From NCBI GenBank assembly GCA_035606235.1, contig DATNFU010000026.1, positions 1 through 64,000 on the forward strand: DNA of 64,000 bases, in the 5' to 3' direction. The position numbers and the translations under genes were made by a program. The notes beneath the pieces are model-generated. The model saw nothing but the letters and a program-made list of their open reading frames with translations. It was not told the DNA's origin and made no database searches. Source of the DNA: 66-474 sp035606235 (GTDB taxonomy: Bacteria > Pseudomonadota > Gammaproteobacteria > Xanthomonadales > Rhodanobacteraceae). Shown here one piece after another: positions 26,590-35,930 of this stretch (the first letter of the stretch is position 1; the number at the start of each line of letters is the position of its first letter).

Positions 26590-28875
26590 TCAAACTCGCG
26601 CTTCCGCGCGAATTTGCGCCTCCACGCATGCGATCGCAGTCATGTTGATCACCCGCCGCACGGTGGCCTGCGGGGTGAGCACGTGCGCGGGTTTGGCAAC
26701 GCCCATCAGGATCGGCCCGAGCACCACGCCGTCGCACATCACCCGGCTCATGTTGAAAGCGGTATTGGCCGCTTCCAGGTTCGGAAACACGAACACATTG
26801 GCGCGGCCGGCCAGGCGCGAATTCGGGAACACCCGCGCGCGCAACTCCGGGTTGAGCGCGAGATCGGCCTGCATCTCGCCTTCCACTTCAAGCTTGGGCA
26901 GGCGCTTGCGGATAAGGCGCAGGGCTTCCTGCAGCTTGCGCGTCACCGCGTTGTCGCGGCTGCCGAAATTGGACGCGGACAGCAGCGCGATCTTCGGTTC
27001 GATGCCGAACAGTTTCAATCGCAACGATGCCTGCATGGTGGCGGTCGCGATCTGCGCGGCGTCCGGATCATCCTGCACGTGCGTGTCGAGGAAAAAATAC
27101 ACACCCGATTCATTGGCGATCGCGGTCATGGACGAGGGTGCGTCCACACCGCGATCCAGCCCGATGATGTCTAGGATATGGGCGAGTTTGCGCTGGTAGC
27201 GCCCGACGGTGCCGCAGATCATCGCATCGGCTTCGTTGCGCGCCACCATCAGCGCAGCGATCACCGTGGAGCGCGAACGCACCACCGATTTCGCCAACGC
27301 CTCGGTGAAGCCACGACGCTGCATCAGTTCGTAGTAATGCTTCCAGTAGTCGTCGAAGCGCGGGTCGGAGTGGATGTTGCACAACTCGAAATCGCGGTCG
27401 GGCTCCAGCCGCAAGCCGATCCGCTCGATGCGCCGCGCGATCACCTCCGGCCGGCCAATCAGGATTGGCTTGGCCAAACCCTCATCCACCACCGTCTGCA
27501 CCGCCCGCAGTACGGTTTCCTCTTCGCCCTCCGCGTACACCACGCGCTTCGGCTCATGCTTGGCGCGCTCGAACACGGGCTTCATCACCAGGCCCGTGCG
27601 GAACACGAACTGCATCAGCTTGTCGGTGTAGGCCGCGAGATCGGCGATCGGCCGAGCGGCCACCCCGGAGTCCATTGCGGCCTTCGCAACCGCCGGCGCG
27701 AGTTGCACCAGCAGGCGTGGATCGAATGGTTGCGGGATCAGGTACTCGGCGCCGAAATGCGGCGGCTTGCCGCCATAGGCGCGCGCGGCGATATCCGAAC
27801 CTTCGCGTCGCGCCAGTTCCGCGATCGCACACACGCAGGCGACCTTCATCGCTTCATTGATGGTCGTGGCGCCCACATCCAGCGCGCCGCGGAAGATGTA
27901 CGGGAAGCACAGCGCGTTGTTGACCTGGTTGGGATAATCCGATCGGCCCGTCGCGATTACGCAGTCGTCGCGCACCGCGCGCGCTTCGCCTGGCATGATT
28001 TCCGGGGTGGGATTGGCGAGCGCCAGGATGATCGGGCGCGCGGCCATGCTTGCGACCATTTCCGGCTTCAGCACGCCGCCGGCGGAGAGCCCGAGGAACA
28101 CGTCCGCGTCTTGCACGATTTCGCCAAGCGTGCGCGCGCGCGTGTCGCGCGCGAAGCGCGCGCGATCGACATCCATCCCGGCGCGCCCGCTGTAGAGCAC
28201 GCCCTCGCGATCGATCGCCAGGATGTTCTCCGGCTTCATGCCGAGCGCGACCAGCATGTCGAGACACGCGATGCCGGCCGCGCCCGCGCCGGCGTGCGCA
28301 AGCTTCACCTCTTCAATGTTCTTGCCGACCACGCGCAGCGCATTGATCAGCGCCGCGCCGACGATGATCGCGGTGCCATGCTGGTCGTCATGGAACACCG
28401 GAATCTTCATGCGCTCGCGCAACCTGCGCTCGACGATGAAGCACTCCGGCGCCTTGATGTCCTCCAGATTGATGCCGCCGAAGGTCGGCTCCAGCGCTGC
28501 GATGATGTCGATCAACTTGTCGGGGTCGCGCTCATCGATCTCGATGTCGAATACGTCGATGCCGGCGAATTTGCGAAACAGCACCGCCTTGCCTTCCATC
28601 ACCGGCTTGCCGGCCAGCGGGCCGATGTCGCCCAGACCCAGCACCGCGGTGCCATTGGTGATCACGCCGACCAGGTTGCCGCGCGCGGTCAGGTCCGATG
28701 CGGTGTGCGCATCCGCCACGATCGCTTCGCAGGCGGCAGCCACGCCCGGCGAATAGGCAAGCGACAGATCGCGCGCGGTCAACAGGGATTTGGTCGGAGT
28801 GACGCGAATCTTGCCCGCCGGCGCATGCCGGTGGTACTCCAGCGCGGCCTGTTTGAGTTCTTCGGGGAGGCTCAT
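26590..28875 (-). CDS. maeB: NADP-dependent malic enzyme with phosphotransacetylase-like domain
   Basis: 761 residues, matching MaeB. The N-terminal malic enzyme domain (about 1-430) shows SLAYSPGVAAACEAI, the NAD(P)-fold segment AHAGAGAAGIACLDML and the acidic metal-binding region FDIEIDERDPDKLIDI. A C-terminal phosphotransacetylase-like domain (about 440-761; FERAKHEPKRVVYAEGEEET, VLTPQATVRRVINMTAI) is present, as in E. coli MaeB, where it is regulatory and inactive. It converts malate to pyruvate and CO2 with NADPH, and lies directly upstream of aceE on the same strand (gap 104 bases), so its product feeds the pyruvate dehydrogenase encoded next. Confidence 0.95.
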   Translation of the reverse strand: MSLPEELKQAALEYHRHAPAGKIRVTPTKSLLTARDLSLAYSPGVAAACEAIVADAHTASDLTARGNLVGVITNGTAVLGLGDIGPLAGKPVMEGKAVLFRKFAGIDVFDIEIDERDPDKLIDIIAALEPTFGGINLEDIKAPECFIVERRLRERMKIPVFHDDQHGTAIIVGAALINALRVVGKNIEEVKLAHAGAGAAGIACLDMLVALGMKPENILAIDREGVLYSGRAGMDVDRARFARDTRARTLGEIVQDADVFLGLSAGGVLKPEMVASMAARPIILALANPTPEIMPGEARAVRDDCVIATGRSDYPNQVNNALCFPYIFRGALDVGATTINEAMKVACVCAIAELARREGSDIAARAYGGKPPHFGAEYLIPQPFDPRLLVQLAPAVAKAAMDSGVAARPIADLAAYTDKLMQFVFRTGLVMKPVFERAKHEPKRVVYAEGEEETVLRAVQTVVDEGLAKPILIGRPEVIARRIERIGLRLEPDRDFELCNIHSDPRFDDYWKHYYELMQRRGFTEALAKSVVRSRSTVIAALMVARNEADAMICGTVGRYQRKLAHILDIIGLDRGVDAPSSMTAIANESGVYFFLDTHVQDDPDAAQIATATMQASLRLKLFGIEPKIALLSASNFGSRDNAVTRKLQEALRLIRKRLPKLEVEGEMQADLALNPELRARVFPNSRLAGRANVFVFPNLEAANTAFNMSRVMCDGVVLGPILMGVAKPAHVLTPQATVRRVINMTAIACVEAQIRAEARV

Positions 28876-28951
28876 GTTCGCATCGGCGCGTGCGCGTGAC
28901 CGACGAATATATCACGCGCGTTGCAGCAGCCTTGTGCCACAGGGCCTGCGC

Positions 28952-30220
28952 TCAGACCGGATCCCATTGGCCGATCCGGCCCATGCGAATGCGATTGGCG
29001 AACAGCGAGAACGCGAGTTTTCCGGCCAGACCATGCGCGCTGCGCACCCATGGCGGCAGGTATTTCGGGGCGCCAAGCGAGCCGTCGGCAAAACACGGGG
29101 CCAACCGGATCACATCATCCAGCGCGAACTTGCCCGCAAACAGGTTGTGCAACAGGTCAAGCCGCCGCCGCTTGAACGCCCAGCGGAAAAACGTGTGCAC
29201 GGTCAGGAGCCCGGCGAGATACACGTTGTCCTTGGTGAACGCCGCGCCGCCCGTGAGCGGCACGCCGCGGAATACGCGCTGCGCGGAAGTGAAGCTGTCG
29301 GTTTGCGTTTGGCCGTGTTCGCGGAAATAGCGGAACACCCCGATGAAGTCGGCGCCCTGCAACGCCATCTCGATGGCGAGAATGCGCAGGCTGATGCGCT
29401 TCAATCGCGCGATGTCGATGGAGCCGGACATCAGTTCGGCGAACACGGCCAGGCCTTCCTGCGTGGCGGTCGCGCGCGGCGAGGTGCGCGACAGCGATTT
29501 CAACACTGGTTGCGCGCGCCCGTTCAACGCAGTCAGCGTGTGCACGAACGCTTCATGCGCCAACAACTGGCTGCGGTCGTACTCGTTGAACGTGGTCGAG
29601 GAACGCAGGCGGATCCGGCTTGCGCCGGCGGCGGCCTTGGCGGTCAGTTCGGGGTCGAGTTCGACTTTCACCACGCCCGTGCCGAAAAACGCATCAACTT
29701 CGCGTTGCACTTCCTCGCGCAATACCGGCGCGGGGATATCTTCATCCTCGTCGGTATCGGCGGCAAGCCCGTCACCAAGCTTCCCGGCGATCGACAGGAA
29801 ATAGCGCCCCGCGTCAAGGTTGGTTTGCGTGCTGCCGGGCAGAGGATCGTCCGGTTTGCCGTAGAGCTCGATGGAAGCGGTTGTGACCGCATCGGTGCCG
29901 AGCGACTCCAGCATCCGTGCCGCGACGTGCCACGAGCGTGCGGCGCGCTGCAGATAGTCGCCCAGCGGATGCGAAGCATCGGCTTGCGCCGCGATGGCAT
30001 CAAGCTCCGCGCGCTGGGCGGAGAAATCGCGGCGGGCGTATTCGATCCGCGGCAACTTCTCGGCACCCCTCGCCAGCGCATCCAGAAACTTGCGTTCCTT
30101 CGAAGCCGGCCACGCCACCGCCGAGAGCACGTTGATCCCACGCACGGCTTCCAGCAAACGCCGGTCGAGCGCGGCGTAATGCGCGAGATCGCCGTGCGCC
30201 GGCGCGATGACGCCGTTCAT
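28952..30220 (-). CDS. DUF1704 QEGLA-motif protein, putative metallopeptidase
   Basis: 422 residues of the DUF1704 family, annotated in databases as flavohemoglobin expression-modulating QEGLA motif protein. The motif TQEGLAVFAELMSG is present, and upstream of it LLAHEAFVHTL gives a HExxxH zinc-site pattern shared with the eukaryotic MATCAP/KIAA0895 tubulin carboxypeptidases. It is predicted soluble. The gene starts with an ATGA overlap on the rsgA stop (ATG at 30220, rsgA ends 30217), so it is translationally coupled to rsgA. The flavohemoglobin link in the family name comes from the literature; nothing here shows it. Confidence 0.85.
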   Translation of the reverse strand: MNGVIAPAHGDLAHYAALDRRLLEAVRGINVLSAVAWPASKERKFLDALARGAEKLPRIEYARRDFSAQRAELDAIAAQADASHPLGDYLQRAARSWHVAARMLESLGTDAVTTASIELYGKPDDPLPGSTQTNLDAGRYFLSIAGKLGDGLAADTDEDEDIPAPVLREEVQREVDAFFGTGVVKVELDPELTAKAAAGASRIRLRSSTTFNEYDRSQLLAHEAFVHTLTALNGRAQPVLKSLSRTSPRATATQEGLAVFAELMSGSIDIARLKRISLRILAIEMALQGADFIGVFRYFREHGQTQTDSFTSAQRVFRGVPLTGGAAFTKDNVYLAGLLTVHTFFRWAFKRRRLDLLHNLFAGKFALDDVIRLAPCFADGSLGAPKYLPPWVRSAHGLAGKLAFSLFANRIRMGRIGQWDPV

Positions 30221-31278
30221 CGCCGGTCGCGATCGCGGATGAAATGTCGCGGCTCGCGGCCGGCGGGCTTGCGCTGGTCCTGCGCGCGAATGCGTTCCTC
30301 GATTTGCGCGGCCTGCGCTTCATGTTCGCCGCGCAATTTCAGGTAATGCCGGAAGCGCGCCGCGTCGAGTTCACCCGAATCCAGCGCCGCGTGCACCGCG
30401 CAGCCGGGCTCGTTGCCGTGGCCGCAATCGGCAAAGCGGCACTGCGCCGCCAGCGCGTCGATGTCGGCGAACACTTCCAGGTTTTCCTCGCCGGTGAGTT
30501 TCAATTCGCGCATGCCGGGCGTGTCGATCAGGCAGGCGCCGGAGGGCAGCATCAGCAGTGCGCGATGCACGGTGGTGTGACGGCCGCGGCCGTCATTGCG
30601 CGTGGTCGCGGTCGCCATGCGCAATTCGCCCAGCAGCGTGTTGGTGAGCGTGGATTTGCCGGCACCCGACGATCCGACCAGCACGGCGGTGGTGCCCGGT
30701 TGCAAATACGCATCGAGCGCGGCAACGCTGCCCGCATCCTTGCCGTTGATCGCGTGCAGCGGCGTGGCCGCCGGCAGCCGTGCCTGCAGTTGCGCGGATG
30801 CCACCGCGACGTCGTCCGGGCCGAGCTTGTCGGGCTTGCTGAGCACGATCACCGGTTGCGCGCCGCTACCCTCGATCAATGCGAGATAGCGCTCCGCGCG
30901 CGCGGGATTGAAATCCTCATCCAGGCCCATCAGCACAAGCACCACGTCGATATTGCTGGCGATGATCTGGCGCGCGTAACGCTCGCCCGCGGCCGCGCGG
31001 GTAAGCGCGCCGCGCCGCGGCAGTATCTCGACGATATGCGGCGGCGTGCCGGACTCCACGACCACGAAATCGCCCACCGCCGGCCGTTGATCCGGTTCCA
31101 GTCCACGCTTCAGGAAATGTGGCGCCGGTTGCGCATTGAATTCATGCGCGCCGTCGTGCAGTTCGTAGCCCGCGCGGTGCTGCGCGCTGACCCGCGCCAG
31201 CAAGCGGCCCTGGTCGAGCGCCGGCAGGGCGCCGCGCCAGCCGATGCGGACCGGATCGGGCAGTGGGTGATTCGCCAT
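30217..31278 (-). CDS. rsgA: Ribosome small-subunit-dependent GTPase RsgA
   Basis: Circularly permuted GTPase that assists late 30S maturation, 353 residues from ATG at 31278 (MANHPLPDPV). An N-terminal OB fold (about 20-100) precedes the permuted GTPase: G4-like IVLSKPDKL, then G1 VGSSGAGKSTLTN and G3 IDTPGMRE. The C-terminal zinc-binding site is CRFADCGHGNEPGCAVHAAL. Longer in-frame starts upstream are rejected because the RsgA fold begins here. It is overlapped by the DUF1704 gene and divergent from the aminotransferase gene. Confidence 0.95.
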   Translation of the reverse strand: MANHPLPDPVRIGWRGALPALDQGRLLARVSAQHRAGYELHDGAHEFNAQPAPHFLKRGLEPDQRPAVGDFVVVESGTPPHIVEILPRRGALTRAAAGERYARQIIASNIDVVLVLMGLDEDFNPARAERYLALIEGSGAQPVIVLSKPDKLGPDDVAVASAQLQARLPAATPLHAINGKDAGSVAALDAYLQPGTTAVLVGSSGAGKSTLTNTLLGELRMATATTRNDGRGRHTTVHRALLMLPSGACLIDTPGMRELKLTGEENLEVFADIDALAAQCRFADCGHGNEPGCAVHAALDSGELDAARFRHYLKLRGEHEAQAAQIEERIRAQDQRKPAGREPRHFIRDRDRR

Positions 31279-31434
31279 CGACGGATGATAACAAGGCTGT
31301 AGGGGCACGCCGAATCGAACGTGTACGCACCCGGTTTCGCCGGCCTGGTACGGGTTTGAACGCGAATGAACCGTGCATGGGCCGCTTGGCCATACGGCTG
31401 CTAGGATGCGCGGCCAGTCCATCGGGATGTCATC

Positions 31435-32679
31435 ATGCACGATTCCATCGCGCCGAGTTCCCGGCTTGCCCAGGTGCGCTATGAAATTCGTGGCGCGCTG
31501 GCGCGGCGCGCACGCGAGATCGAGGGCGCGGGTTTTGAAGTTCTGAAACTCAATATCGGCAACCCGGGCCGCTTCGACTTCCGCGCGCCGGCGCATCTGG
31601 TCGAAGCCTTCACCACGCACCTGCCGCAGAGCGATGGCTACTGTCACGAGCAGGGCCTGGACGCCGCGCGCGCGGCGATCGCGGCACAACAGTCGGCGCG
31701 GGGCGCGCGGGACGTGGATGCCGAGCGTGTCTTCATCGGCAATGGCGTCAGTGAACTGATCGACCTCAGCCTGCGCGCGCTGCTGGAACCCGGTGATGAG
31801 GTGCTGCTGCCCTCGCCCGATTATCCGCTGTGGAGCGCGGCGACCATCTTGAACGGCGGCGTGCCGCGCTACTACGCGTGCCCTGCATCGCGCGCGCACT
31901 TGCCGGACGCGGAAGAAATGGATGCGCTGTGCGGCCCGCGCACGCGCGCGATCGTGCTGATCAATCCCAACAACCCGACGGGCGCTGCGTATCCGCGCGA
32001 ACTGCTTCAGCAAATCGTCGCAGTCGCCGCCAGGCGCAACCTGTTGCTGCTTGGCGACGAAATCTACGACGGCATTCTCTACGACGACGCGGCATTCACG
32101 CCGCTGGCCTCGCTGACCGGCGAACTGCCGTGCCTCTCATTTTCGGGCTTGTCAAAGGTGCACCGCGCCTGCGGTTGGCGCGCCGGCTGGATGTCGTTGT
32201 CGGGCGATGCCAGACGCGTTGCGCCGCTGCATCACGCCCTGCAATTGCTGGCGGCGCTGCGGCTGTGCGCCAATGTTCCGTCGCAATGGGCAATTGCGCC
32301 GGCGCTGCAAGGCGACGACACGATTGCGGCGCTGACCGCGCCGGGCGGGCGTCTGCATGAATCACGGCGCGCGGCGATCGAGGGCGTGGCGCGCAGCGAA
32401 TTTCTCGAGCTCGTCGCGCCGCGTGGCGCACTGTATGCGTTCCCGGCGGTGCGCGCAGAAAGCTTGCCGCGCTTCGACGATGAAGCTTTCGCGCTGCGCC
32501 TGCTGGAAGAGGAACATGCGCTGATCGTGCCCGGCTCCAGCTTCAACTTGGCCCCAAGCCGGCATTTCCGCATGACGCTGCTGCCCGAAGCGCGCGTCAT
32601 CACGGAAGTATTGGCACGCATCGAACGCACGCTCGTCCGCATGGCCGAAGACGCAGCGGCGCGGCGACATGTCGCCTGA
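31435..32679 (+). CDS. PLP-dependent aminotransferase (AlaA-like, fold type I)
   Basis: 414 residues in the AspC/AlaA aminotransferase group. Landmarks are LNIGNPGRFDF near the N-terminus, the substrate-side segment LINPNNPTGAAYPREL, the phosphate-cup region and the catalytic lysine in SGLSKVHRACGWRAGW. A C-terminal small domain ends near ITEVLARIERTLVRM. Pyruvate-linked alanine transamination (AlaA) is the best match by motif style, but other substrates are possible. It is divergent from rsgA. A 102-base gap separates it from the SGNH hydrolase on the same strand. Confidence 0.88.
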   Translation: MHDSIAPSSRLAQVRYEIRGALARRAREIEGAGFEVLKLNIGNPGRFDFRAPAHLVEAFTTHLPQSDGYCHEQGLDAARAAIAAQQSARGARDVDAERVFIGNGVSELIDLSLRALLEPGDEVLLPSPDYPLWSAATILNGGVPRYYACPASRAHLPDAEEMDALCGPRTRAIVLINPNNPTGAAYPRELLQQIVAVAARRNLLLLGDEIYDGILYDDAAFTPLASLTGELPCLSFSGLSKVHRACGWRAGWMSLSGDARRVAPLHHALQLLAALRLCANVPSQWAIAPALQGDDTIAALTAPGGRLHESRRAAIEGVARSEFLELVAPRGALYAFPAVRAESLPRFDDEAFALRLLEEEHALIVPGSSFNLAPSRHFRMTLLPEARVITEVLARIERTLVRMAEDAAARRHVA

Positions 32680-32781
32680 CACTTTCCCGCTCGCGCCGAG
32701 GCGGGGAAAGGCGAACTCAGGGCGGGTTTGTCGACTCGCGCCCGGCCACGTCGGCAGAAACGGATTGTCGGGTCGGCCTGC

Positions 32782-33411
32782 ATGAGCGCAGCCACATTTC
32801 TGGCCCTTGGCGATTCCTATACCGTCGGCGAGGGCGTGCCGGAGCATGAATGCTGGCCGGAACGACTATCCGCGCGTCTGCGGCAGGCAGGCGTCGCGAC
32901 GGATGACCCGCAAGTCATCGCGCGCACCGGTTGGACCACCGCCGAGTTGTCGGCCGCGATGGATGGAGCGGGGCTGCATCCGCCCTACGATCTGGTCACG
33001 TTGCTGATCGGGGTCAACAATCAATACCGCGGTCGATCGCAGGATGAATATCGCGCGCAATTCCGCGCATTGCTGGCACGTGCGATCGCGCTGGCCGGCA
33101 AGACTGCGCAGCGCGTGATCGTGATTTCCATTCCCGATTGGGGCGTGACGCCGTTTGCACGCGGCGAAGGCCGCGACCCGCGGCAGGTTGCAGCGCAAAT
33201 TGATGCGTTCAACACGATCGCGCGCGAGGAAGCGGGTGCGCTGCACGCGCGCCACGTGGACATCACCGGCATCTCGCGCGCGCCCACCACGCGCAACCTG
33301 CTCGCCGCCGATGGTCTGCACCCTTCCGGTGCGCAGTACGCGCGCTGGGTGGATGCGATCGCGCCGCTGGCCGCGGCGGCATTGAAAAATCCGCCAGACG
33401 ACCTTCCCTGA
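32782..33411 (+). CDS. SGNH/GDSL-family hydrolase
   Basis: 209 residues. The catalytic Ser block is FLALGDSYTVGEG at residues about 5-17. The Gly/Asn blocks appear as TLLIGVNNQY, and the Asp-His pair as ADGLHPSGAQY near the C-terminus, so all four SGNH blocks look complete. Family members are esterases or lipases, acting on acyl esters or polysaccharide acetates. No signal peptide is visible, so it is probably cytoplasmic. Start at 32782 is chosen because it directly precedes the Ser block; an upstream in-frame start would add 18 basic residues. Confidence 0.88.
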   Translation: MSAATFLALGDSYTVGEGVPEHECWPERLSARLRQAGVATDDPQVIARTGWTTAELSAAMDGAGLHPPYDLVTLLIGVNNQYRGRSQDEYRAQFRALLARAIALAGKTAQRVIVISIPDWGVTPFARGEGRDPRQVAAQIDAFNTIAREEAGALHARHVDITGISRAPTTRNLLAADGLHPSGAQYARWVDAIAPLAAAALKNPPDDLP

Positions 33412-33500
33412 ACCGATTCCCGGCACGCACCGCTGCATCGTCACTCGCACAATCCCTGATGTTCATGGTTTGCCGCTGCAGCATCTCGCGAAAACCCGGC

Positions 33501-34046
33501 TCACCCGGCAAATCCGCCGCCATCCAGAAACGCCTGTTCCTCGGGCGTGGTGATCCGGCCAAGCGCGGCATTGCGATGCGGGAACCGGCCGAAGCGGCGG
33601 ATGATGTCGTAGTGCAGGCGCGCCCAGCGGTCGGCATTCTCGCCAGGCAGCGCACGATGCAGGAACAGCGAGCGCTCCTGATCGGCCAGCAGCTCGGAAT
33701 GTTCGAACGGCAGATAAAAGAATACCCGCAGCTCGGCATCGATCCGGGTATCGAACCCCGAGTCGAGCGCACGGAGTGCGTAGTGCCGTGCCAAACCATC
33801 GGTCGCATAGGCGTGCGCGCTGCCGCGGAACAGGTTGCGCGGAATCTGGTCCAGCAGAATGACAAGGGCCAGCGCGCCTTGCGGATCCTGCAGCCAGTGT
33901 TCGCACTCGCACCGTGCCGCGGCATGGTGCGCATCCGCAAACCGGCTCGTGCATTCGGCATCGAAACCAGGATCGCGCGCGAACCAGCGCCGCGCTCCGG
34001 CAGCCCGCCAGAACTCCACAAGCTGGTGCGGTTGCGTATCCGTCAT
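33501..34046 (-). CDS. DUF924 family protein
   Basis: 181 residues matching DUF924, a helical, TPR-like family of unknown function. Recognisable family landmarks are ALALVILLDQIPRNLFRGSAHAYATD and FFYLPFEHSELLADQERSL, and the C-terminal FGRFPHRNAALGR segment. The start at 34046 (MTDTQPHQLVEFW) has GGAGAGGGA immediately upstream. No signal peptide. It is downstream of the 7TM-DISM cyclase gene on the same strand (gap 51 bases) and converges on the SGNH gene. No catalytic residues can be assigned. Confidence 0.88.
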   Translation of the reverse strand: MTDTQPHQLVEFWRAAGARRWFARDPGFDAECTSRFADAHHAAARCECEHWLQDPQGALALVILLDQIPRNLFRGSAHAYATDGLARHYALRALDSGFDTRIDAELRVFFYLPFEHSELLADQERSLFLHRALPGENADRWARLHYDIIRRFGRFPHRNAALGRITTPEEQAFLDGGGFAG

Positions 34047-34097
34047 TCCCTCTCCGAAGCTCAACCGTGATGCTGTGCGGTGCGCGTTGGGCACCGA

Positions 34098-35828
34098 TCA
34101 GACGATCGGCATCGCCGAGGAGGCCGAGGCCATTGGTTCGTGCTGGTACATCACCACGCGGTTGCGGCCCAGCGCCTTGGCGCGGTACTGCGCCATATCC
34201 GCACATTCGACCAGGGATTCCGGGCCGGGCGTGTCGGCCTCCAGCACCGCAACGCCAATGCTCACCGTGAGCGCGGCCGGCTCATCTCCGACCGGCACGC
34301 GCAACGCGGCCGCGCGCGCCACGATGCGTTCGGCGATCTGTTGCGCGACCCGCGCGCTGACCCAGCGCAGCACCACCAGGAATTCCTCGCCGCCGTAGCG
34401 GCCCAGATGATCGCTGGCGCCGAGCTGCTCCTGGATCGCGCCGACCACCGCGCGCAGGCAGGCATCGCCGGCGGCGTGCCCGCGGCTGTCGTTGATGTGC
34501 TTGAAGTGATCCAGATCCAGGAACAGTACCGCCAGCGACTGACCCTTGCCGCGCGCGGTCTGCCATGCTTCGTGCAGACGCTCCAGAATAGCGCGGCGAT
34601 TGAGCACGCCGGTGAGCGGATCGAACTCGGCCAGTCGATGTGCGCGATCGCGCTCGTGCCGCACTTGCAGGGTGCGGTCGGCGAGGCCCACGGTGATCAC
34701 CACCGCGGCATACGCCATGCTTGCCGGGAATCCATATTCCAGCCACGTCGGCAGTTGCAGGCCGCCGATCAACTGGGTCACCCGCAGCAGGGTCAACGCC
34801 AGCAGCGGCAGCCAGGCGATCAGAAAAAAGCCGGCCTGCCGACTGCCACGCCGCCACGCCCGCCAGCCGGCCCACAGCGCGGTCAGCGTGCTCGCGATCA
34901 GCAGCAGGTTCACGGTGTTCGGCAACCATGCATCCGGTTGCAAGGCTGGAATCCACAACGCCACCGCGAACGCGAAATAGGGCCAGCGCATCCAGCCCAG
35001 CACGCGCGCAAGTCGCGGCACCCCATCGCGCAGCGCGGCGAACTCAAGGATGAAACTGATCGACAACGCGGCGGCGATGATCGCTGCGAACTGGCCGGGG
35101 TGATAGCTCAACGGCGCCAGCCAATGCGCCATGCCAGGCAAGACGTACAACTCGCCGGAAGCCGCTGTCTGATACACCACCTGCGCGCCCATGTAGGCCA
35201 GGAAGTACAGGAACATGCGGTCGCGCAGTACCAGCCAGAAACACAGGATCACCATCAGCATCGCCGCTTCCACACTGGCGAACAGCGTGCTGAGGCGCAC
35301 GTGGTTGAGATCGCCGGCCTGATAACTTGCGTAATCGACGATGCCAACGTGCAGCGGCTGGCTTTGCCCAGGCGCGCCGACGCTGAGATAAATCGGCTGG
35401 TCCGCGCGCAAGTCGCGCGGCAGAATCAGCACGAGTGCATGCCGCGAGAAACGCGGATCGAGATCGGCATCATACGGACTGATGCTGCGAGGTGCATAAC
35501 TCGGCGGCACATATACGGTGATGCGCGCGCGGGTGGCCCCACCGATCACCAGCAGCGGTCGCCACGGACTGCCCCAGTTCTGCGCCATCTGTACGCGATA
35601 CCACGCAACGCGCGCATCCGGCGCGCGCAGCAATGGCCGGGACAGCGGCCGGAAATCCGCATCCAGCTTGCCCTGCACAATCATCCGCTCCGGCACGGAG
35701 GCGGTCCTGGCAGGCAGATCCAGCTGACCGACCTGCGCGACCGCGTCGGCCGCTGCCGCGCCATGCGCGACGAGCAGCCATAGCAGGCCGATCAGAAATC
35801 CATGACGCGGTAGCACTCGAGTGCGCAT
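34098..35828 (-). CDS. 7TM-DISM receptor with GGDEF diguanylate cyclase domain
   Basis: 576 residues. A signal peptide (HGFLIGLLWLLVAHGAAA) leads into a periplasmic beta-rich domain of the 7TMR-DISM extracellular type (about 35-175), then seven hydrophobic helices (about 185-400), a short coiled segment, and a C-terminal GGDEF domain (about 410-570) with GGEEF in GRYGGEEFLVVL, a variant that is normally active. The matching I-site RxxD is less clear. This is a membrane sensor controlling c-di-GMP synthesis, probably in response to a carbohydrate or similar periplasmic ligand, by analogy with DISM receptors. It is the second diguanylate cyclase in the window, with a different sensor. Confidence 0.92.
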   Translation of the reverse strand: MRTRVLPRHGFLIGLLWLLVAHGAAAADAVAQVGQLDLPARTASVPERMIVQGKLDADFRPLSRPLLRAPDARVAWYRVQMAQNWGSPWRPLLVIGGATRARITVYVPPSYAPRSISPYDADLDPRFSRHALVLILPRDLRADQPIYLSVGAPGQSQPLHVGIVDYASYQAGDLNHVRLSTLFASVEAAMLMVILCFWLVLRDRMFLYFLAYMGAQVVYQTAASGELYVLPGMAHWLAPLSYHPGQFAAIIAAALSISFILEFAALRDGVPRLARVLGWMRWPYFAFAVALWIPALQPDAWLPNTVNLLLIASTLTALWAGWRAWRRGSRQAGFFLIAWLPLLALTLLRVTQLIGGLQLPTWLEYGFPASMAYAAVVITVGLADRTLQVRHERDRAHRLAEFDPLTGVLNRRAILERLHEAWQTARGKGQSLAVLFLDLDHFKHINDSRGHAAGDACLRAVVGAIQEQLGASDHLGRYGGEEFLVVLRWVSARVAQQIAERIVARAAALRVPVGDEPAALTVSIGVAVLEADTPGPESLVECADMAQYRAKALGRNRVVMYQHEPMASASSAMPIV

Positions 35829-35930
35829 GCGCGGCTCCCGGGGCCGCCGAGTCTAGTCCGTCCCGATCCGGCCGGCATCTGCCGCAAGTTCATGCCGGTT
35901 TCTTGCAAGGCGCGTAGCATGGCGGACGTC

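Noticed and set aside
27178..28899. Open frame opposite maeB on the plus strand (over 570 codons)
   Set aside because: Same reason: antisense of a conserved gene with His/Arg-rich composition and no domain.
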